In this document: one piece after another, positions 1-9,532 of the stretch
Position numbering within the stretch: position 1 is the stretch's first letter
Layout of the letters: every line of letters begins with the position of its first letter
Source of the DNA: Marinomonas sp. IMCC 4694
Lineage (GTDB): Bacteria; Pseudomonadota; Gammaproteobacteria; Pseudomonadales; Marinomonadaceae
Length of the DNA: 64,000 bases
Direction of reading: 5' to 3'
Assembly: GCF_008122525.1 (NCBI RefSeq)
Contig: NZ_VSRV01000001.1
Coordinates: 3,462,941-3,526,940, forward strand
Made by a program: the position numbers and the translations under genes
Notes under the pieces: model-generated
Told to the model about the DNA's origin: nothing
Seen by the model: the letters and a program-made list of their open reading frames with translations, nothing else
Databases searched by the model: none

Positions 1-391
1 GCCCCGCAATCGCCATAATAACGCCCGCGGTTAAGGTTTCATCGAACACTTTACCGGTTTGTTTTGCTTCTACTTTTTCCGCCAAAAAAGCCATAAACGG
101 CGCCGCTAAAATATTCACCCCAACAGAAAAACTGTAAAACAACAACACGCTAATAATGGCCGCAAAAATCAAATAAAACAGCCAATTAAGAAAAGACACC
201 CACTCGGGCAAGTACCCCATTGCTGAATCCATCAGGGTTTGAAAATAACTGAACGCCACAAAATACAATAAGCCTATCAGCAAGCAATTCGCGAGTAAGG
301 GCGCCAATATAAACAGCCTTAACTCTTTAGAAAGCACCAATGGAAAGGCTTTTAAAAAAGCCCCAGCCGCTTTAAATGGGTGTGTGATCAC
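1..391 (-). CDS. cysZ: Sulfate transporter CysZ, N-terminal part (runs off window)
   Basis: CysZ is an inner-membrane protein that brings sulfate into the cell for cysteine synthesis. The 130 visible codons start at a GTG (an in-frame stop lies just upstream, AGG precedes it) and encode a short cytosolic lead, a hydrophobic helix around residues 27-50, a second around 65-90, and the family hallmark NILAAPF followed by an acidic-basic stretch (LAEKVEAKQTG), which lines up with the E. coli protein as I know it. The rest of the gene lies before base 1. It is divergent from the next gene, with about 270 bp of non-coding sequence between them in which I see no clear element. Partial only because of the window edge. 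Confidence 0.85.
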   Translation of the reverse strand, partial: MITHPFKAAGAFLKAFPLVLSKELRLFILAPLLANCLLIGLLYFVAFSYFQTLMDSAMGYLPEWVSFLNWLFYLIFAAIISVLLFYSFSVGVNILAAPFMAFLAEKVEAKQTGKVFDETLTAGVIMAIAG

Positions 392-659
392 GGTATCGTT
401 TTACCTTTTTGTCTATTTTTGTAAAGAGCGGACAGAATATCATGAGGGCATTCTAGGCTCCACAACGCGGTTCTAATTACCTGTGTTTAAAGCAAACATT
501 CACCACATTTCGCTTTATCGGGATAAAAAATTGTTTTTTTTCAAATCAATGCAGTCTTATGGCGTCGTTGTCTAGCAATCGTCTAAAAAGCCCGCTATTT
601 TTATTCATTGTCCATTTTCTTTACTGGCTATTTTTGTAGCGGTTTTAAGGCTCAGCCCC

Positions 660-1169
660 ATGCGTGTGTTCACTTTCTGTGTTTTGCTGTTTTTAGGCTT
701 TTTCTCTGTGGTAACTCACGCCACAGAGACGCCACAAGGTCCTGTGATTCTCACCGTTTCAGACACCATTCATACCAAGCCTTCAAAACAAGGTGTTACG
801 TTCGATATGGCCATGCTGAACCGGTTGCCGCAACGCTTTGTGACCACACGCACTCCATGGACAAAAGAAGTGCACACCTACCAAGGCTTCTCGGCGGTTG
901 ATCTTTTCGCTTATATAAAAAGCGAGGGGACACGGTTAAAAGTCACTGCGCTTAATCAATACATGACGGACATCCCACTCACTGACTTTGTTGAGCATGG
1001 GGCCATTTTTGCGACCCACATGGATGGCAACCTAATAAGCATCAGAAACCTTGGTCCGATTATGATGATCTATCCATTCGACGACAAAGAAACGCTGAAA
1101 TCTGAAGAGTATTATGGGCGCTCTATCTGGCAAATTAGTCGCATTGAATCGATGGTCTTAATGGAGTAA
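660..1169 (+). CDS. Periplasmic molybdopterin-oxidoreductase-like domain protein
   Basis: The 169-residue product has a cleavable signal peptide (hydrophobic residues 4-20, cleavage after THA) and then one small domain resembling the sulfite-oxidase-type molybdopterin-binding fold (motifs TPWTKEVHTYQGFSAVDL and NLGPIMMIYPFD). The only cysteine is in the signal peptide, so the molybdenum-ligating Cys of true enzymes is missing and catalysis is unlikely. It sits 4 bp before a histidine kinase gene and is surely co-transcribed with it. I infer a periplasmic ligand-binding or sensing partner for that kinase; no substrate can be named. Confidence 0.75.
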   Translation: MRVFTFCVLLFLGFFSVVTHATETPQGPVILTVSDTIHTKPSKQGVTFDMAMLNRLPQRFVTTRTPWTKEVHTYQGFSAVDLFAYIKSEGTRLKVTALNQYMTDIPLTDFVEHGAIFATHMDGNLISIRNLGPIMMIYPFDDKETLKSEEYYGRSIWQISRIESMVLME

Positions 1170-1173
1170 AACC

Positions 1174-2997
1174 GTGCGATTATTTCAACGAACCCCTTGG
1201 CTCTCTCAAATTAAACAATGGGTCTTATACGGTTTTATTGCGCTTATTATCGCCCTTTCTATCACGGTGTTAAGCATTATTACGTTCACCAGCGACAGCT
1301 CAAATAACAACGGCCGTCGAGTGTTTGAAAGCACACTGTGGAACGCGCTGCAATTGCATGTGCAATCTTATCGCTTTCTCAATTACTTGATTCAACTAGA
1401 CAAGACAGCGCCTTCACTGCAAGGAAATGCGTTTTTCGAATACGATCTTTTAATGAGCCGTGTTGACCTGCTCAGAAGAGGCGACGTCGGCGAACTGATT
1501 CGTAATTTTGAAAATGGCCGTACCACGAGGTTGCTCAATATCATCAATGGAGAATTGGAGTTACTCAGTTTTCAGCTCTCAAAAATTGAAAACGGTGAAT
1601 ACGATTACCTTCCTAGCCTAATAGAACGCCTTCACAACATCGACGAGCAGATCAATGAGTTTGTCACACTCGTTAATAATGGCAGCAATCAATACATCAG
1701 CTCACAACGCCAGTTATTACAAGAAAACTTAGACGCCATTCAAATGCTCGCTATGAGCCTTTTCCTTTGTCTCTTGTGCTTAGGCTTTTTTATCATAAAA
1801 GGCATCAGCGAATTGCAGCGTACGTATTTACACAATAAACGCCTTACTGCGAGCATCAAAAGTGTTCATGAAGACAAAGTCGACATTCTGGCTTTTATTC
1901 ATCAAGAAATTCGCTCTCCTATTAGTGCGATTTTAGGCAGCGCCAATACCCTCAGTAAAAGGAGTATGCCCAACGATACCGACAAGCTTTCAGAGCATAT
2001 CGAAGAGTCTGGGCTGCAATTGCTTCATACTATTGAAATGCTGTCAGACTTGGCGCTCATTGACGCTAAAAAACTGATACTTACCCCCACTGATGGCTCA
2101 TTACACGTGCATATTGAAAGCTGCTTTGCCTTGCTAAACACCCAAATGACACGAAAAAATGTGCAGAGTATTCTGTATATAGACCCACTTTTACCCACGC
2201 CACTGAGTTTGGATTTTGTGCGTGTAAAAGAGATCGTTGTAGCCTTACTGCAAAATGCCGTTACCCATACGCCCTCTGGCAGCATCAGTTTACAAATCAG
2301 ACGTCCAGCGTCGACAAGCGCGCACCTGTCTCGACTGGCGGATACACAGCAAGCTGGCATGTTGCAAATAGCCCTGAGAGACACGGGGCTTGGGATGTCA
2401 ACCGAGTTGCAGCAGCATTTGAGAGTCAACCCTTCTATGCCAATGCAATCCGATGGGACGTTGCCCAGCCGAGTTGGTTTGCATCTCGCTCTGTGTCACA
2501 AACTGATTTACCTAATGAAGGGTGAAATGCACTTTTCCTGTGCGCCACAAAAAGGCTGTGAGTTTTGGGTCGACATTCCCTTTAGTGCCCCTCAATTGGC
2601 GCCGCGCTCAGACCCTCAGACCTTTCAATGCCCAGATAAAACAAGCGCCCTGCTGATCGAAACCGATGCTCAGCTGGCCAAAATCCTCAGTTTGCAACTC
2701 GCCACGTTTAACATCAACGTAGTACTTTCAAAAGAAGGCCGCTTGCAAGAATACAAACACTGTGACCTCGTCATTTTAGGCAATACCGCTCGCTTTGAAC
2801 GCGATGACAGCGACGCACTCCAACAATGGCACAAAAGAGCGTGTCCCGTTTTGAGTTACAATATCGAAGCGATTAACCACCCGATGTCGTCTGTCATCGC
2901 GCTGACTTTTCCTCTGACACAAAGTCAACTAGAATCGATCCTAACGACTTTATTTACGGCTCAACATCCACCACTAGAGATCCAAAACGATGATTGA
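1174..2997 (+). CDS. Membrane histidine kinase with degenerate C-terminal receiver
   Basis: The 607-residue protein has transmembrane helices at about 17-38 and 190-209 enclosing a periplasmic domain of about 150 residues, then a dimerisation domain with the phospho-accepting His243 (FIHQEIRSP), an HATPase domain (N-box ALLQNAVTHT, G-box DTGLGMS) and a C-terminal region of about 110 residues that looks like a receiver. Where a receiver carries its Asp (CDLVILD) this one has CDLVILGN, so it probably cannot be phosphorylated. The GTG start follows the preceding stop by 4 bp and the gene overlaps the following HPt gene by 8 bp. Together they form a phosphorelay whose response regulator is not nearby. 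Confidence 0.85.
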   Translation: MRLFQRTPWLSQIKQWVLYGFIALIIALSITVLSIITFTSDSSNNNGRRVFESTLWNALQLHVQSYRFLNYLIQLDKTAPSLQGNAFFEYDLLMSRVDLLRRGDVGELIRNFENGRTTRLLNIINGELELLSFQLSKIENGEYDYLPSLIERLHNIDEQINEFVTLVNNGSNQYISSQRQLLQENLDAIQMLAMSLFLCLLCLGFFIIKGISELQRTYLHNKRLTASIKSVHEDKVDILAFIHQEIRSPISAILGSANTLSKRSMPNDTDKLSEHIEESGLQLLHTIEMLSDLALIDAKKLILTPTDGSLHVHIESCFALLNTQMTRKNVQSILYIDPLLPTPLSLDFVRVKEIVVALLQNAVTHTPSGSISLQIRRPASTSAHLSRLADTQQAGMLQIALRDTGLGMSTELQQHLRVNPSMPMQSDGTLPSRVGLHLALCHKLIYLMKGEMHFSCAPQKGCEFWVDIPFSAPQLAPRSDPQTFQCPDKTSALLIETDAQLAKILSLQLATFNINVVLSKEGRLQEYKHCDLVILGNTARFERDDSDALQQWHKRACPVLSYNIEAINHPMSSVIALTFPLTQSQLESILTTLFTAQHPPLEIQNDD

Positions 2998-3328
2998 TGA
3001 CACACAATTAGAATCACTGTTCGACATGCTAGGAAAAGATATTATTAACGCCATACGGTTAGAATTTATCGAAGACAGTGCAGAAAAAATGACGCGGTTA
3101 CAAAAGATGTGGGCAGACAAAAATTACCATGAATTAGAAGAAGTGAGCCATTCACTTAAATCGGCCAGCCTAAACATGGCGCTGCAAGGGTTTGCAAAGC
3201 GCTGCCAACAGATCGAATCGGCCGCGGCACAACACAATGACACGGTCATACAAGCCAACGTAGATGGCTTGTCTACACTGTATCAAGATTCTTTAAACGC
3301 ACTAGAAGCCTATTTTCTCGCCGATTAA
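2990..3328 (+). CDS. Histidine phosphotransfer (HPt) domain protein
   Basis: This is a stand-alone 112-residue HPt domain: an all-helical protein with the phospho-accepting His54 in the motif SHSLKSAS, followed by the conserved small-residue helix (LNMALQGFAKRCQQIE). HPt proteins pass a phosphoryl group between a hybrid kinase and a response regulator. The ATG overlaps the end of the kinase gene, implying translational coupling and a matched pair. Its stop codon overlaps by 4 bp the stop of the convergent fRMsr gene. The final receiver protein must be encoded elsewhere. Confidence 0.88.
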   Translation: MIDDTQLESLFDMLGKDIINAIRLEFIEDSAEKMTRLQKMWADKNYHELEEVSHSLKSASLNMALQGFAKRCQQIESAAAQHNDTVIQANVDGLSTLYQDSLNALEAYFLAD

Positions 3329-3825
3329 AGCGACCATGTCATGTCCGTCGCTGCAACAAACGTCGCCACAAACGACCGTAAACCCGCCAGATCCACATCG
3401 GTAAAACGCGTCACTATCGGGCTGTCGATGTCAAACACACCGATCAGCTTACTGTTGACCACCACAGGAATCACCAGCTCAGAGGCCGATGCCGCGTCAC
3501 AGGCAATATGGCCTTCAAACCCATGAACGTCGTCGACACGTTGCACCTGCAAAGAGGTCGCCGCCTTGCCGCACACCCCACGATCAAAGGAAATCCGCGT
3601 GCACGCCACGTGACCCACGTAAGGCCCCAGCACCAGTTCTTCACCACGAGCAAAGTAAAAACCAGACCAATTCAAATCAGGAAGAGTTTGCATTACAAAA
3701 GCAGACAACTGTGCCGCATTGCAGATAAGATCACGTTCGCCGCTCAACAAGGCCGCTAATTGCGCATTTAATTGCAGATAAGAAGACTCGAGGGATTCAC
3801 TAGGATCAATATCGATCGTAAACAT
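3325..3825 (-). CDS. msrC: Free methionine-(R)-sulfoxide reductase (GAF domain)
   Basis: The enzyme reduces free L-methionine-R-sulfoxide in the cytosol using thioredoxin. The 166-residue product is a single GAF domain with the three cysteines of the family in their expected contexts: Cys75 (VACTRI), Cys85 (GVCG) and Cys109 (HIACDAAS), equivalent to Cys84/94/118 of E. coli YebR, plus the WSGFYF and GVFDIDS signatures. I chose the ATG at 3825; an upstream in-frame TTG at 3876 would add 17 residues, but that stretch contains a good -10 hexamer (TATGAT on the minus strand) and is more likely promoter. The gene is convergent with the HPt gene. Confidence 0.88.
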   Translation of the reverse strand: MFTIDIDPSESLESSYLQLNAQLAALLSGERDLICNAAQLSAFVMQTLPDLNWSGFYFARGEELVLGPYVGHVACTRISFDRGVCGKAATSLQVQRVDDVHGFEGHIACDAASASELVIPVVVNSKLIGVFDIDSPIVTRFTDVDLAGLRSFVATFVAATDMTWSL

Positions 3826-3913
3826 GGTTCTGGGCACCGAATAAGCAAAAAAGCCATCATAGCAAAATCCGCTCAATCGCCTACTGGTGCACCGAAGAAA
3901 TCCATGAGATTAC

Positions 3914-4627
3914 TTATTTTTTACTCATGTCAGCCGACAAATCGTTCACATTCACGTGACGAACATCGACACCCTTGATCATGAAAATCAAATGCTGGCA
4001 CGAAGAACGCGCGTGATCGCCAATACGCTCCAAAGAACGCAGCACCCAGATCACGTTCATCACGCGGGAAATACTGCGGGGATCTTCCATCATGTAGGTC
4101 ACTAAAGAACGCATCGCCGTGTTGTATTCTTGATCTACCACACGGTCTTGCTTCGCTACTTTGACCGCGGCTTCTAAGTCTAAGCGCGCATAAGCGTCCA
4201 AAGAATCGTGGATCATCCGAGATACCATTTGCCCAATACGATTGATCTCTACATAACCACGAGGCGATTCGCCTTCGTTAATGAGATTCAACGTCAGGTT
4301 GGCGATTTTCTTCGCCTCGTCGCCGATGCGTTCCAATTCGCTCACCGCTTTGCTGATCGACAAGATCATTCGCAAGTCCGACGCAGCAGGCTGGCGTTTA
4401 GCCAAAATGCGGCGACATTCTTCGTCGATCAAACCGTCCAACTGATTCACCGTGGTGTCTTGTTTCTTCACATCTTCCGCTAATGAGCCGTTGGCATCAA
4501 GCAACGCTTGCACGGCGTCCTGTACTTGGTTCTCAACCACACCGCCCATGGTCAAAAAATGCCGGCGAAGCTGTTCTAATTCGTTGTTGAACTGCTGAGA
4601 AATATGATCCGTGGTTAACTCTTTCAT
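3914..4627 (-). CDS. phoU: Phosphate signalling protein PhoU
   Basis: PhoU is a helical cytosolic adaptor that couples the Pst transporter to the PhoR kinase and keeps the Pho regulon off when phosphate is plentiful. The 237-residue protein has the two repeated three-helix PhoU domains with the metal-binding acidic motifs (ELERIGDEAKKI near residue 76 and SLERIGDHARS near 195). It is the last gene of the pst operon, 14 bp after pstB. The phoB and phoR genes, often next door, are not in the window. Confidence 0.96.
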   Translation of the reverse strand: MKELTTDHISQQFNNELEQLRRHFLTMGGVVENQVQDAVQALLDANGSLAEDVKKQDTTVNQLDGLIDEECRRILAKRQPAASDLRMILSISKAVSELERIGDEAKKIANLTLNLINEGESPRGYVEINRIGQMVSRMIHDSLDAYARLDLEAAVKVAKQDRVVDQEYNTAMRSLVTYMMEDPRSISRVMNVIWVLRSLERIGDHARSSCQHLIFMIKGVDVRHVNVNDLSADMSKK

Positions 4628-4641
4628 AATGCGTCCTCCGC

Positions 4642-5472
4642 CTAGCCGTAGCGGCCCGTGATGTAGTCTTCTGTTTGTTGTTTGCTTGGGTTGGTGAACA
4701 AGGTATTGGTATCACCAAACTCGATCAAATCGCCCATGTACATAAACGCCGTATAATCAGACACGCGCGCCGCTTGCTGCATGTTGTGCGTCACAATGGC
4801 AATAGTGAATTCGTTTTTCAACTCATGGATCAGCTCTTCGATTTTTAAGGTCGAAATCGGATCCAGTGCCGACGCCGGCTCATCCAACAGCAAGACTTCA
4901 GGTTTTACCGCAACAGTACGGGCAATCACCAAGCGCTGTTGCTGGCCACCCGACATGCCCAAGGCGCTTTCGTGTAGACGGTCTTTTACTTCGTCCCATA
5001 AAGCGGCGGAACGCAGTGCCCACTCAACCGTTTCATCTAATAAGCGCTTCTTGTTGATGCCTTGAATACGCAGGCCATAGGCCACGTTTTCATAAATACT
5101 TTTGGGGAACGGGTTCGGCTTTTGGAACACCATGCCCACGCGACGACGTAACTCGGCCACATCGGTGCCTTTGGCGTAAATGTTATTGTCGTGCAGATTG
5201 ATTTCACCGGTAATGCGGCAGCTATCAACCAAATCGTTCATACGATTAAAACAACGCAACAAGGTCGATTTACCGCAGCCAGATGGCCCAATGAAGGCCG
5301 TCACTTTTTTCTCAGGGATGATCATATTCACCCCTTTCAACGCTTCTTTCTCACCGTAATAAAGGTGCAAGTCATTGACCGAAAGGCAAACTTTTTCGTC
5401 TTCAATACGCAACGCCTGTTGGCTGCGCTGCATGGCTGAAATGTCGATAGAATGTGTTTTTACGTCGCTCAT
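4642..5472 (-). CDS. pstB: Phosphate ABC transporter ATP-binding protein PstB
   Basis: This is the ATPase of the high-affinity phosphate importer, acting at the cytosolic face of PstA/PstC. The 276 residues include Walker A (GPSGCGKST), Q-loop (VFQKPNPFP), ABC signature (LGMSGGQQQR), Walker B (LLLDEPASALDP) and the switch His (VTHNMQQA). Compared with the E. coli protein it carries about 20 extra N-terminal residues. It lies between pstA (36 bp upstream) and phoU, in the usual order. Confidence 0.97.
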   Translation of the reverse strand: MSDVKTHSIDISAMQRSQQALRIEDEKVCLSVNDLHLYYGEKEALKGVNMIIPEKKVTAFIGPSGCGKSTLLRCFNRMNDLVDSCRITGEINLHDNNIYAKGTDVAELRRRVGMVFQKPNPFPKSIYENVAYGLRIQGINKKRLLDETVEWALRSAALWDEVKDRLHESALGMSGGQQQRLVIARTVAVKPEVLLLDEPASALDPISTLKIEELIHELKNEFTIAIVTHNMQQAARVSDYTAFMYMGDLIEFGDTNTLFTNPSKQQTEDYITGRYG

Positions 5473-5508
5473 ACTGTTCTCTTCTTAAAGTCATCTTTTC
5501 TTAACCGC

Positions 5509-7224
5509 TTACATTTCCAGCGATTTGTATTTTTCACGTAGGTGGTTACGAATGGTGACCGCTGACAAATTAAGCAAAGCAATCACGATCACTAGCAATA
5601 AGGCCGTCGCGTACACAAGGGGACGAGCGGCTTCTACGTTGGGGCTTTGGAAGCCGACATCGTAAATATGAAACCCTAGGTGCATGAACTTTTGATCCAA
5701 ATGGATGAAGGGGTAATTACCATCCAAAGGCAGAGATGGCGCGAGTTTCACCACGCCCACCAGCATCAAAGGCGCCACTTCACCAGCGGCGCGAGCGACC
5801 GCCAAGATCACGCCAGTCATGATCGCTGGGCTGGCCATCGGCAACACCACGCGCCATAAGGTTTCGGCTTTGGTCGCACCCAGCGCCAAGCTGCCTTCAC
5901 GGACGTTGCGCGGAATACGAGATAACCCTTCTTCCGTCGCGACAATCACCACCGGCACGGTCAACAGCGCCAAGGTAATCGATGCCCACATCAAGCCGCC
6001 CGTACCAAAAGTAGGCGATGGCAAAGCTTCTGGGAAGAACGCTTGGTCAATACCAGAACCTAGGAAGTAAATGAAAAACCCTAAACCAAATACGCCATAC
6101 ACAATAGACGGTACACCGGCGAGGTTGTTCACCGCGATGCGAATCACCCGAGTGACCCAGCCTTGCGACGCGTATTCACGCAAATACACAGCGGCCACCA
6201 CACCAAACGGTGTTACCAGTACGGTCATCAAGAGCACCATCATTACGGTACCGAAAATGGCCGGAAACACCCCACCTTCCGTGTTGGCTTCGCGCGGCTC
6301 ATCGGTTAAGAATTCCCACAATTTCACAAAATAAAACGCCAGCTTATCGGTCACTGACATAGCATTTGGACGAAACGCATGCACAATCTTCGACACTTGA
6401 ATATCGTGTTCTGTGCCATCCATCACACGAACCGTGAAAGAATCTCGGTTGATTTGCTGATACAGATCCGCCAAATTCGCTTGCAGACCTTTATACGCCT
6501 CGTCGTACTGAGAGCGCTCGGCGGCTAAATCCGCTTCGACCGCTGGGGTTAACTGACCTTCTAGTTCTAACCGGCGCTGCTTCAAACGAATACGCTCAAG
6601 AGCATGGTTAATCTTACCGATGTCGTATTTTTCGATGTCTTTGATGTCGTCGTGAATCGTTGCCGCACGCTCGATGCTTTTCTCGAAAATCGCCCAGGTC
6701 GCTAAAGCCGATGCGGTCGCGGTTAGGTCAGTGGTTTCAGAAACAACACGCCCACCTTCTTTTACCGACATCAAGTAACCGTATAAATTACCCCATTCAT
6801 GACGCTCGGCAGCAAACAGCATGTCTGGCGTTTGCACATCGCTTAGGTATTTATCCAATACCCAACCGAAATCCGCGCCATAAACATCACGGTTACCCAT
6901 TTTCAATAGCGTGCGCTGGAGGAATTCATCGTCATCTGCTGGTAAGTTCACACCGGCTTCGCGTAATTGTGCCGAGGTGACTTCTACACTTTCGACACGC
7001 TCCGCCACCATGGTGTAAGACTTATCACCTGGTAACGAATACGTCGCCTGCATCACGTCCGCTGGCCAAAAATGCCCCAAACCGCGTACGGCAATCAGCA
7101 ACAGTAACCCCACTACCATGATGACAGAAATCGCCACCGCACCCGCGTTTAGCCACACCCATGGATCACCGGACTTAACCCACTCGGATACGGATTTTTT
7201 CTTCATTTTCATCTCAATACTCAT
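5509..7224 (-). CDS. pstA: Phosphate ABC transporter permease PstA, extended
   Basis: This is one half of the phosphate channel in the inner membrane. At 571 residues it is about twice the E. coli length. After a first helix (about 27-50) there is a periplasmic insert of some 250 residues that includes a charged coiled-coil (about 190-260), then the standard permease domain with the EAA loop (EGSLALGATKAETLWRVVLP). Long PstA proteins of this type are known in other gammaproteobacteria. The start codon overlaps the pstC stop in a TAATG arrangement, so the two permeases are translationally coupled. Confidence 0.95.
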   Translation of the reverse strand: MSIEMKMKKKSVSEWVKSGDPWVWLNAGAVAISVIMVVGLLLLIAVRGLGHFWPADVMQATYSLPGDKSYTMVAERVESVEVTSAQLREAGVNLPADDDEFLQRTLLKMGNRDVYGADFGWVLDKYLSDVQTPDMLFAAERHEWGNLYGYLMSVKEGGRVVSETTDLTATASALATWAIFEKSIERAATIHDDIKDIEKYDIGKINHALERIRLKQRRLELEGQLTPAVEADLAAERSQYDEAYKGLQANLADLYQQINRDSFTVRVMDGTEHDIQVSKIVHAFRPNAMSVTDKLAFYFVKLWEFLTDEPREANTEGGVFPAIFGTVMMVLLMTVLVTPFGVVAAVYLREYASQGWVTRVIRIAVNNLAGVPSIVYGVFGLGFFIYFLGSGIDQAFFPEALPSPTFGTGGLMWASITLALLTVPVVIVATEEGLSRIPRNVREGSLALGATKAETLWRVVLPMASPAIMTGVILAVARAAGEVAPLMLVGVVKLAPSLPLDGNYPFIHLDQKFMHLGFHIYDVGFQSPNVEAARPLVYATALLLVIVIALLNLSAVTIRNHLREKYKSLEM

Positions 7225-9482
7225 TATAGCGACCCGTATTTTTTGCGTAGATGCTGACGCACGGTTTCAGCGATGGTGTTCACCACAAAGGTAAAGATGA
7301 ACAACACAAACGCCGCCAAGAAGAGAATACGATAGTGCGAGCTGCCCACTTCGGACTCAGGCACTTCCACCGCCAAATTGGCCGCCAAGGTTCGCATACC
7401 TTCAAAGATATTAAAGTCCATAATCGGTGTGTTACCCGTCGCCATTAAAACGATCATGGTTTCACCGACGGCACGACCCATACCTATCATCACCGCCGAG
7501 AAAATACCCGGGCTGGCTGTCGGTAAGACAACGCGTGTCATGGTTTGCCAGTAGGTTGCGCCCAATGCCAACGAGCCTTGCGTCAAGGCTTTTGGTACGC
7601 TGAAGATCGCATCTTCGGTAATAGAGAAGATCGTTGGAATCACCGCAAAACCCATGGCAAAGCCCACTACCAATGCATTACGCTGATCAAAAGTAATGCC
7701 TAGGTCATTGGTGATCCAACCACGCATATTACCGCCGAAGAAATTCACCTCCAGAACAGGGCTAAGCGCTAAACAGAACCACGCCAGAAAGACGATGACA
7801 GGAATCAGTAACAATGGCTGCCAACCTTCTGGTACCAACCAACGAATACCGGTTGGCAAACGCGACCATAGGTACGCAAACAGTAAAATACCGACCGGTA
7901 GCACCACTAAAATACTAAACGTAGCCGCAAGATTCTCTTCTAGGAAAGGCGCGAAAAACAGACCCGCCAAAAAACCCAAAATTACCGTTGGTAAGGCTTC
8001 CATTAACTCGATCACGGGTTTGATCTTACGACGCAGCGCTGGCGCCATGAAATACGCCGTGTAAATCGCCCCACAAATCGCCAATGGCACGGCCATCAAC
8101 ATGGCATAAAATGCGGCTTTTAAGGTACCGAATGCCAATGGCATCAAGCTGTATTTCGGTTCGAAATCGTTACTGGCAGACGACGACTGCCACGTATACG
8201 TTGGCTCTGGGTAACTTTCGTACCAAACTTGACCCCAAATAGACGACCAAGACACCTCTGGATGTTCATTGTCGACGTAGTAAAAATGCAGGCCTTTGCC
8301 ATCTTCCAATAACAAGCCATTTGCACGAGGCGCAAAGCTAATTAAGCGCGCGCTATCGTCGCTGAGCTTTTCGTTGATCACTTGTCGTTCGGATGTGGCG
8401 TTATAAATCGCAACCAAGCCACGCTCGTCCAAGGTCGCAAAGCCTTTACGGCGCTGTTCCATGGCCAAATCAACTAAGGCAATCGGCTGCTTAACATCCC
8501 GAATAAAATGCAGCGTTTCTTCGTTTGTTGCATCGTCGCGCACGTTAAACCATTGGCTCACACGACCAGAGGAATCCGCCACCATGACCGAGGTTTTGCC
8601 GACCAAGTAACTCATCGACACCAAGCTTGTACCATCCGATAACAAAGACACGGTGTCTTTTAAGCGAATATTATCGAAGTCTCGTAGATCAAACTCACTC
8701 AACACACCCGCACGGGTTGCCACGTACAAGGAACGTTGGTTACCACTGATCAGCAAGCTCTTGATGTCCGCAATAAACGGCAATGCTTCACGTTGCTCAG
8801 TCAGCTCCACTTCTTCGGTGATGAAGTTCACGTCTTTGGTGACTTTTAACATCGCGCTCTGAGAGTCGCTCGACGCGGCAATAGTCAAACCGTCGTCGCC
8901 ATCGCGTATCGCAAGATGCTCAATCGGAAAATCCGCAACATTGATCGCGGTCTCGCCATAAGGATAATCAACAAATGGCGTAATTTTACGCTTTCCATCG
9001 GGGTAAGAAGTTTTGTAGTTGTGTCTTGAAATCAACACCTTGCCGTCGTCGTAGGCAAACGCCAACAATCGACTGGTATCTGACTCCACGGTAAAACTCG
9101 TAATCGCCTGATCGCGTGGATTCTTTATCGTTTCAATAACCGAACCATCTTCGATCGAAAAGAAAACCACACTGCCATTACTGGCGACTCGCATACCAAT
9201 TTCAGATTGCTCTTCCATGGCCAAATACAGGCTGTCGCCTTGCTCATTTGCTGGCAAGGTGTAGCTTGCTTTTGCATCAATCGACGCATTAGAAAATAAT
9301 GGAGCAACTTCATACAAGAGATAGAAACAGATCAAAAGCACAGCCAAAATTACGCTGCTGCCTCCGATGGCGATGCCCATTCCAGCCATACGGTCTTTCA
9401 GGGCTCGAAGTTTACGATGACGCTTTAGAGCGGGGGTATTAAAATCCAGCTCCGGCATCCGAGGGTCAGTTGGTGTAGTCAT
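7224..9482 (-). CDS. pstC: Phosphate ABC transporter permease PstC with propeller-like periplasmic domain
   Basis: This is the second permease subunit of the phosphate importer. The 752-residue protein has a helix at about 35-60, then a periplasmic region of about 370 residues made of repeated beta-rich units (SVVFFSIEDGSVIE, VLISRHN, GVLSEFDLRDF, GRVSQWFNVRD, GLVAIYNATSE), which resembles a WD40/propeller fold, followed by the permease domain with its EAA loop (QGSLALGATYWQTMTRVVLP). The permease half alone matches normal PstC. It is the first gene after a strong Pho box and is separated from pstS by a hairpin. Confidence 0.94.
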   Translation of the reverse strand: MTTPTDPRMPELDFNTPALKRHRKLRALKDRMAGMGIAIGGSSVILAVLLICFYLLYEVAPLFSNASIDAKASYTLPANEQGDSLYLAMEEQSEIGMRVASNGSVVFFSIEDGSVIETIKNPRDQAITSFTVESDTSRLLAFAYDDGKVLISRHNYKTSYPDGKRKITPFVDYPYGETAINVADFPIEHLAIRDGDDGLTIAASSDSQSAMLKVTKDVNFITEEVELTEQREALPFIADIKSLLISGNQRSLYVATRAGVLSEFDLRDFDNIRLKDTVSLLSDGTSLVSMSYLVGKTSVMVADSSGRVSQWFNVRDDATNEETLHFIRDVKQPIALVDLAMEQRRKGFATLDERGLVAIYNATSERQVINEKLSDDSARLISFAPRANGLLLEDGKGLHFYYVDNEHPEVSWSSIWGQVWYESYPEPTYTWQSSSASNDFEPKYSLMPLAFGTLKAAFYAMLMAVPLAICGAIYTAYFMAPALRRKIKPVIELMEALPTVILGFLAGLFFAPFLEENLAATFSILVVLPVGILLFAYLWSRLPTGIRWLVPEGWQPLLLIPVIVFLAWFCLALSPVLEVNFFGGNMRGWITNDLGITFDQRNALVVGFAMGFAVIPTIFSITEDAIFSVPKALTQGSLALGATYWQTMTRVVLPTASPGIFSAVMIGMGRAVGETMIVLMATGNTPIMDFNIFEGMRTLAANLAVEVPESEVGSSHYRILFLAAFVLFIFTFVVNTIAETVRQHLRKKYGSL

Positions 9483-9501
9483 CCGAATTCATCTTTTTTG
9501 T

Positions 9502-9519
9502 GTGACAATTTTATGACAG
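9502..9519 (-). promoter_or_regulatory. Pho box upstream of pstC
   Basis: Read on the minus strand the site is CTGTCATAAAATTGTCAC, matching 17 of 18 positions of the enterobacterial PhoB consensus (two CTGTCA repeats 11 bp apart). It lies 20 bp before the pstC start and inside the pstS-pstC gap, so it should give pstC-pstA-pstB-phoU its own phosphate-starvation promoter. Confidence 0.8.
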
Positions 9520-9532
9520 GGAGAAGGGAACG

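Noticed and set aside
608..901. 97-codon open frame overlapping the start of the molybdopterin-like gene
   Set aside because: It is out of frame with a well-formed secreted protein, is His/Arg-rich in a shadow-frame manner, and has no ribosome site.
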